From contig CADBQV010000050.1 of the NCBI GenBank assembly GCA_902796895.1, positions 1 to 8,949 on the forward strand: a DNA stretch of 8,949 bases. The letters run 5' to 3'. Both the position numbers and the translations under genes were made by a program. Below are positions 7,741-8,949 of the stretch, one piece after another (position 1 is the first letter of the stretch; every line of letters begins with the position of its first letter). A model generated the notes under the pieces. The model did no database searches. It saw only the letters and a list, made by a program, of their open reading frames with translations, and was not told where the DNA came from. Origin of the DNA: an uncultured Erysipelotrichaceae bacterium (lineage in GTDB: Bacteria > Bacillota_I > Bacilli_A > Acholeplasmatales > Anaeroplasmataceae).

Positions 7741-8713
7741 TTTTTAAATTTTCCTTTATCTTTTCTATTAAATTATTTTTAGCAAGTTGATATGCTTGTT
7801 TTACTAAAGCGTAAATTGTCTCGCTTACACCAGCACCATGGCCTTTCATAACAAGCTTATTTACACCAAGCATTACGGCACCGCCTTTAGTATTATAATC
7901 ATATGTGTTTTTAAGCTCATATAATACAGGTCCTAATTCCTTCATCATATTATTATTCTTAGCATAATCTAATAAGAATTTGGCAATTACACCTGCAGTA
8001 CCTTCAATTGTTTTAAGGGCAATGTTTCCACTAAAGCCATCACATACTACAACATCAACATCTAGTGTTAAAAGATTTTTACCTTCTACATTACCAATAA
8101 AATTTAAATTTGAATCTTCCTTTAAAAGCTTATAGCATTCTTTTACTAAATCATTACCTTTACCTTCTTCACTTCCGTTTGAAAGTAAGGCTATTTTAGG
8201 GTTTTCTTTACCATATGCTTCCATATATGCTTTACCCATTTTAGCAAAATCATATAATTCATCAACTCTTACATCTGAATTCGCTCCACAATCTACTAAG
8301 CAAAATGGATGAAGTCCACCAAGTATAGGAGATAGGGCTGGTCTAACTTTACCAATTCTTCCTAATATGAATGTTGATGAAACTAATATAGCGCCTGTAG
8401 AACCACATGATACAAATCCTTTTATTTCATCATTTTCTTTAGCTAATGTTAAGCCTTTAATCAATGATGAATTAGGTTTTGTTTTAAATGCTTTAACTGG
8501 CTTATCATAATTAGTTATTGCTTCATTACAATTAACTATTTCAATTCTTTTATTATCATAATTTAAATCTTTTATTTCATTTAATAATTCGTCTTCTGGG
8601 CCGCACACATATAAATAAAGGTCATCTATATCATTAATTGCATCTATAGCACCTTTTATTAAATCTTTTGGTTTATTATCTGCACCCATTAAATCAACAA
8701 CTAGCTTTATCAT
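7733..8713 (-). CDS. plsX: Phosphate acyltransferase PlsX
   Basis: PlsX converts acyl-ACP to acyl-phosphate, the donor for PlsY in phosphatidic acid synthesis, and acts peripherally at the membrane. Numbered from the start chosen here (326 aa), motifs are VVDLMGADNKP (5-15, where most homologues have MGGD), PNSSLIKGL (80-88), SCGSTGA (102-108), VDCGAN (140-145), NGSEEGKGN (179-187), CDGFSGNIALK (224-234) and GHGAGVSE (291-298). The frame stays open to an ATG at 8743, but I choose ATG at 8713. It gives the family-typical MIKLVVDLMGAD start, has AAGAGG 6 nt upstream, and the 8743 ATG lies within the promoter. Unusually, plsX is not followed by fabD or acpP but by a deformylase-like gene, with which it overlaps. 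It is the first gene of the unit. No FapR operator is apparent. Confidence 0.95.
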   Translation of the reverse strand: MIKLVVDLMGADNKPKDLIKGAIDAINDIDDLYLYVCGPEDELLNEIKDLNYDNKRIEIVNCNEAITNYDKPVKAFKTKPNSSLIKGLTLAKENDEIKGFVSCGSTGAILVSSTFILGRIGKVRPALSPILGGLHPFCLVDCGANSDVRVDELYDFAKMGKAYMEAYGKENPKIALLSNGSEEGKGNDLVKECYKLLKEDSNLNFIGNVEGKNLLTLDVDVVVCDGFSGNIALKTIEGTAGVIAKFLLDYAKNNNMMKELGPVLYELKNTYDYNTKGGAVMLGVNKLVMKGHGAGVSETIYALVKQAYQLAKNNLIEKIKENLKND

Positions 8714-8719
8714 GTTATA

Positions 8720-8725
8720 CCTCTT
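8720..8725 (-). promoter_or_regulatory. Shine-Dalgarno site deciding the plsX start
   Basis: The minus strand reads AAGAGG, then TATAAC, then ATG at 8713. The alternative upstream ATG (8743) is preceded by GATACAAAATT, which has no SD. This supports the shorter 326-aa PlsX. Confidence 0.65.
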
Positions 8726-8726
8726 A

Positions 8727-8762
8727 TTATTACATTTTATCATAATTTTGTATCTATTTCAA
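8727..8762 (-). promoter_or_regulatory. Probable sigma-A promoter of the plsX unit
   Basis: The minus strand has -35 TTGAAA (8757-8762), a 17-nt spacer and -10 TAAAAT (8734-8739), placing the start near 8727 and giving a very short leader of about 14 nt. It follows immediately after the terminator of the preceding gene, where a new promoter is expected; the -35 overlaps the end of that terminator's T-rich tail. A second -10 register (TATGAT) is possible. Confidence 0.55.
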
Positions 8763-8794
8763 TAAAACAAAGCGACCAAATAAGACTTGGTCGC
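8761..8794 (-). terminator. Rho-independent terminator after the membrane-protein gene
   Basis: A perfect 8-bp stem, GCGACCAA/TTGGTCGC (8772-8779 with 8787-8794), encloses a 7-nt loop. It begins 5 nt after the TAA of the upstream gene. On the minus strand it is followed by TTTGTTTTATT. On the plus strand the same stem is followed by AGTTTTTATT, so it could work in both directions. Confidence 0.8.
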
Positions 8795-8799
8795 AGTTT

Positions 8800-8949
8800 T
8801 TATTCAGAATATTTTTTTAAATGCTTATTTACAATTTTAAATAAAATTATGTAAATAGGAATCGCAACTAAATCAAATACTAAAAAGCTGATATAAAATG
8901 CTGGTGATGTAAATAATTCAACAACACCTTCATTATTCCATGGTTGCAT
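8800..8949 (-). CDS. C-terminal fragment of an unidentified membrane protein (partial, 5' end beyond the window)
   Basis: An open frame enters at the right edge and ends with TAA at 8800-8802, giving 49 residues. The first codon seen is ATG (MQPWNNEGVVELFTSP), but as it sits exactly on the edge it may be internal. Residues about 15-40 (FYISFLVFDLVAIPIYIILF) form one strong membrane span, followed by a basic tail KIVNKHLKKYSE that would lie in the cytoplasm by the positive-inside rule. An efficient terminator right after the stop supports it as a real gene end. I do not recognise the family; it could be the last helix of a polytopic protein. Confidence 0.6.
   Translation of the reverse strand: MQPWNNEGVVELFTSPAFYISFLVFDLVAIPIYIILFKIVNKHLKKYSE

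Noticed and set aside
8714..8743. N-terminal extension of PlsX from the ATG at 8743 (MIKCNNKRYN)
   Set aside because: This ATG lies within the promoter spacer, upstream of the predicted transcript start, has no Shine-Dalgarno, and the extra ten residues are not typical of PlsX.

Overview
The window comes from a low-GC, AT-rich bacterium, most likely an anaerobic Firmicute (Clostridia, Erysipelotrichia or a related Bacilli lineage). I infer this from the strong A/T bias, purine-rich Shine-Dalgarno sites (for example AAGGAGGCGG and AGGGGGTG) and protein families typical of gut Firmicutes: a '[15 protein letters not shown]'-type LeuC, a long CimA, an M29 aminopeptidase and a Cytidylate_kin2-type kinase. 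All Trp codons I checked are TGG, so the ordinary bacterial code fits. Every supported gene lies on the minus strand, so the biological order runs from high to low coordinates.

From the right edge: the end of an unidentified membrane protein (8800-8949) is closed by a strong hairpin terminator (8761-8794). A promoter (8727-8762) then starts a compact six-gene unit: plsX (phospholipid synthesis), a divergent peptide-deformylase-like gene, a soluble GGDEF diguanylate cyclase with an extra C-terminal domain, a Fur-family regulator, a cytidylate-kinase-like protein and an M29 aminopeptidase. Spacings run from a 38-nt overlap to a 30-nt gap, so these genes are probably co-transcribed, although their functions are mixed.

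A 257-bp AT-rich intergenic region (3925-4181) holds a near-consensus promoter (TTGACT-16-TATAAT). This drives a branched-chain amino acid cluster: ilvN (acetolactate synthase regulatory subunit), ilvC (ketol-acid reductoisomerase), cimA (citramalate synthase) and leuC (isopropylmalate/citramalate isomerase large subunit, cut by the left edge). Together these suggest isoleucine made from pyruvate and acetyl-CoA by the citramalate route, with IlvN and IlvC shared with valine synthesis. The catalytic subunit gene ilvB is not next to ilvN, and a hairpin lies between ilvC and cimA.

I see no RNA genes, mobile elements, CRISPR arrays or repeats. Most of the window is core metabolism. The less ordinary points are the deformylase-like protein with a changed motif I, the diguanylate cyclase without a recognisable I-site, the odd composition of the plsX unit, and the solitary ilvN with a short leader. 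I found no clear sign of a wholly new system.
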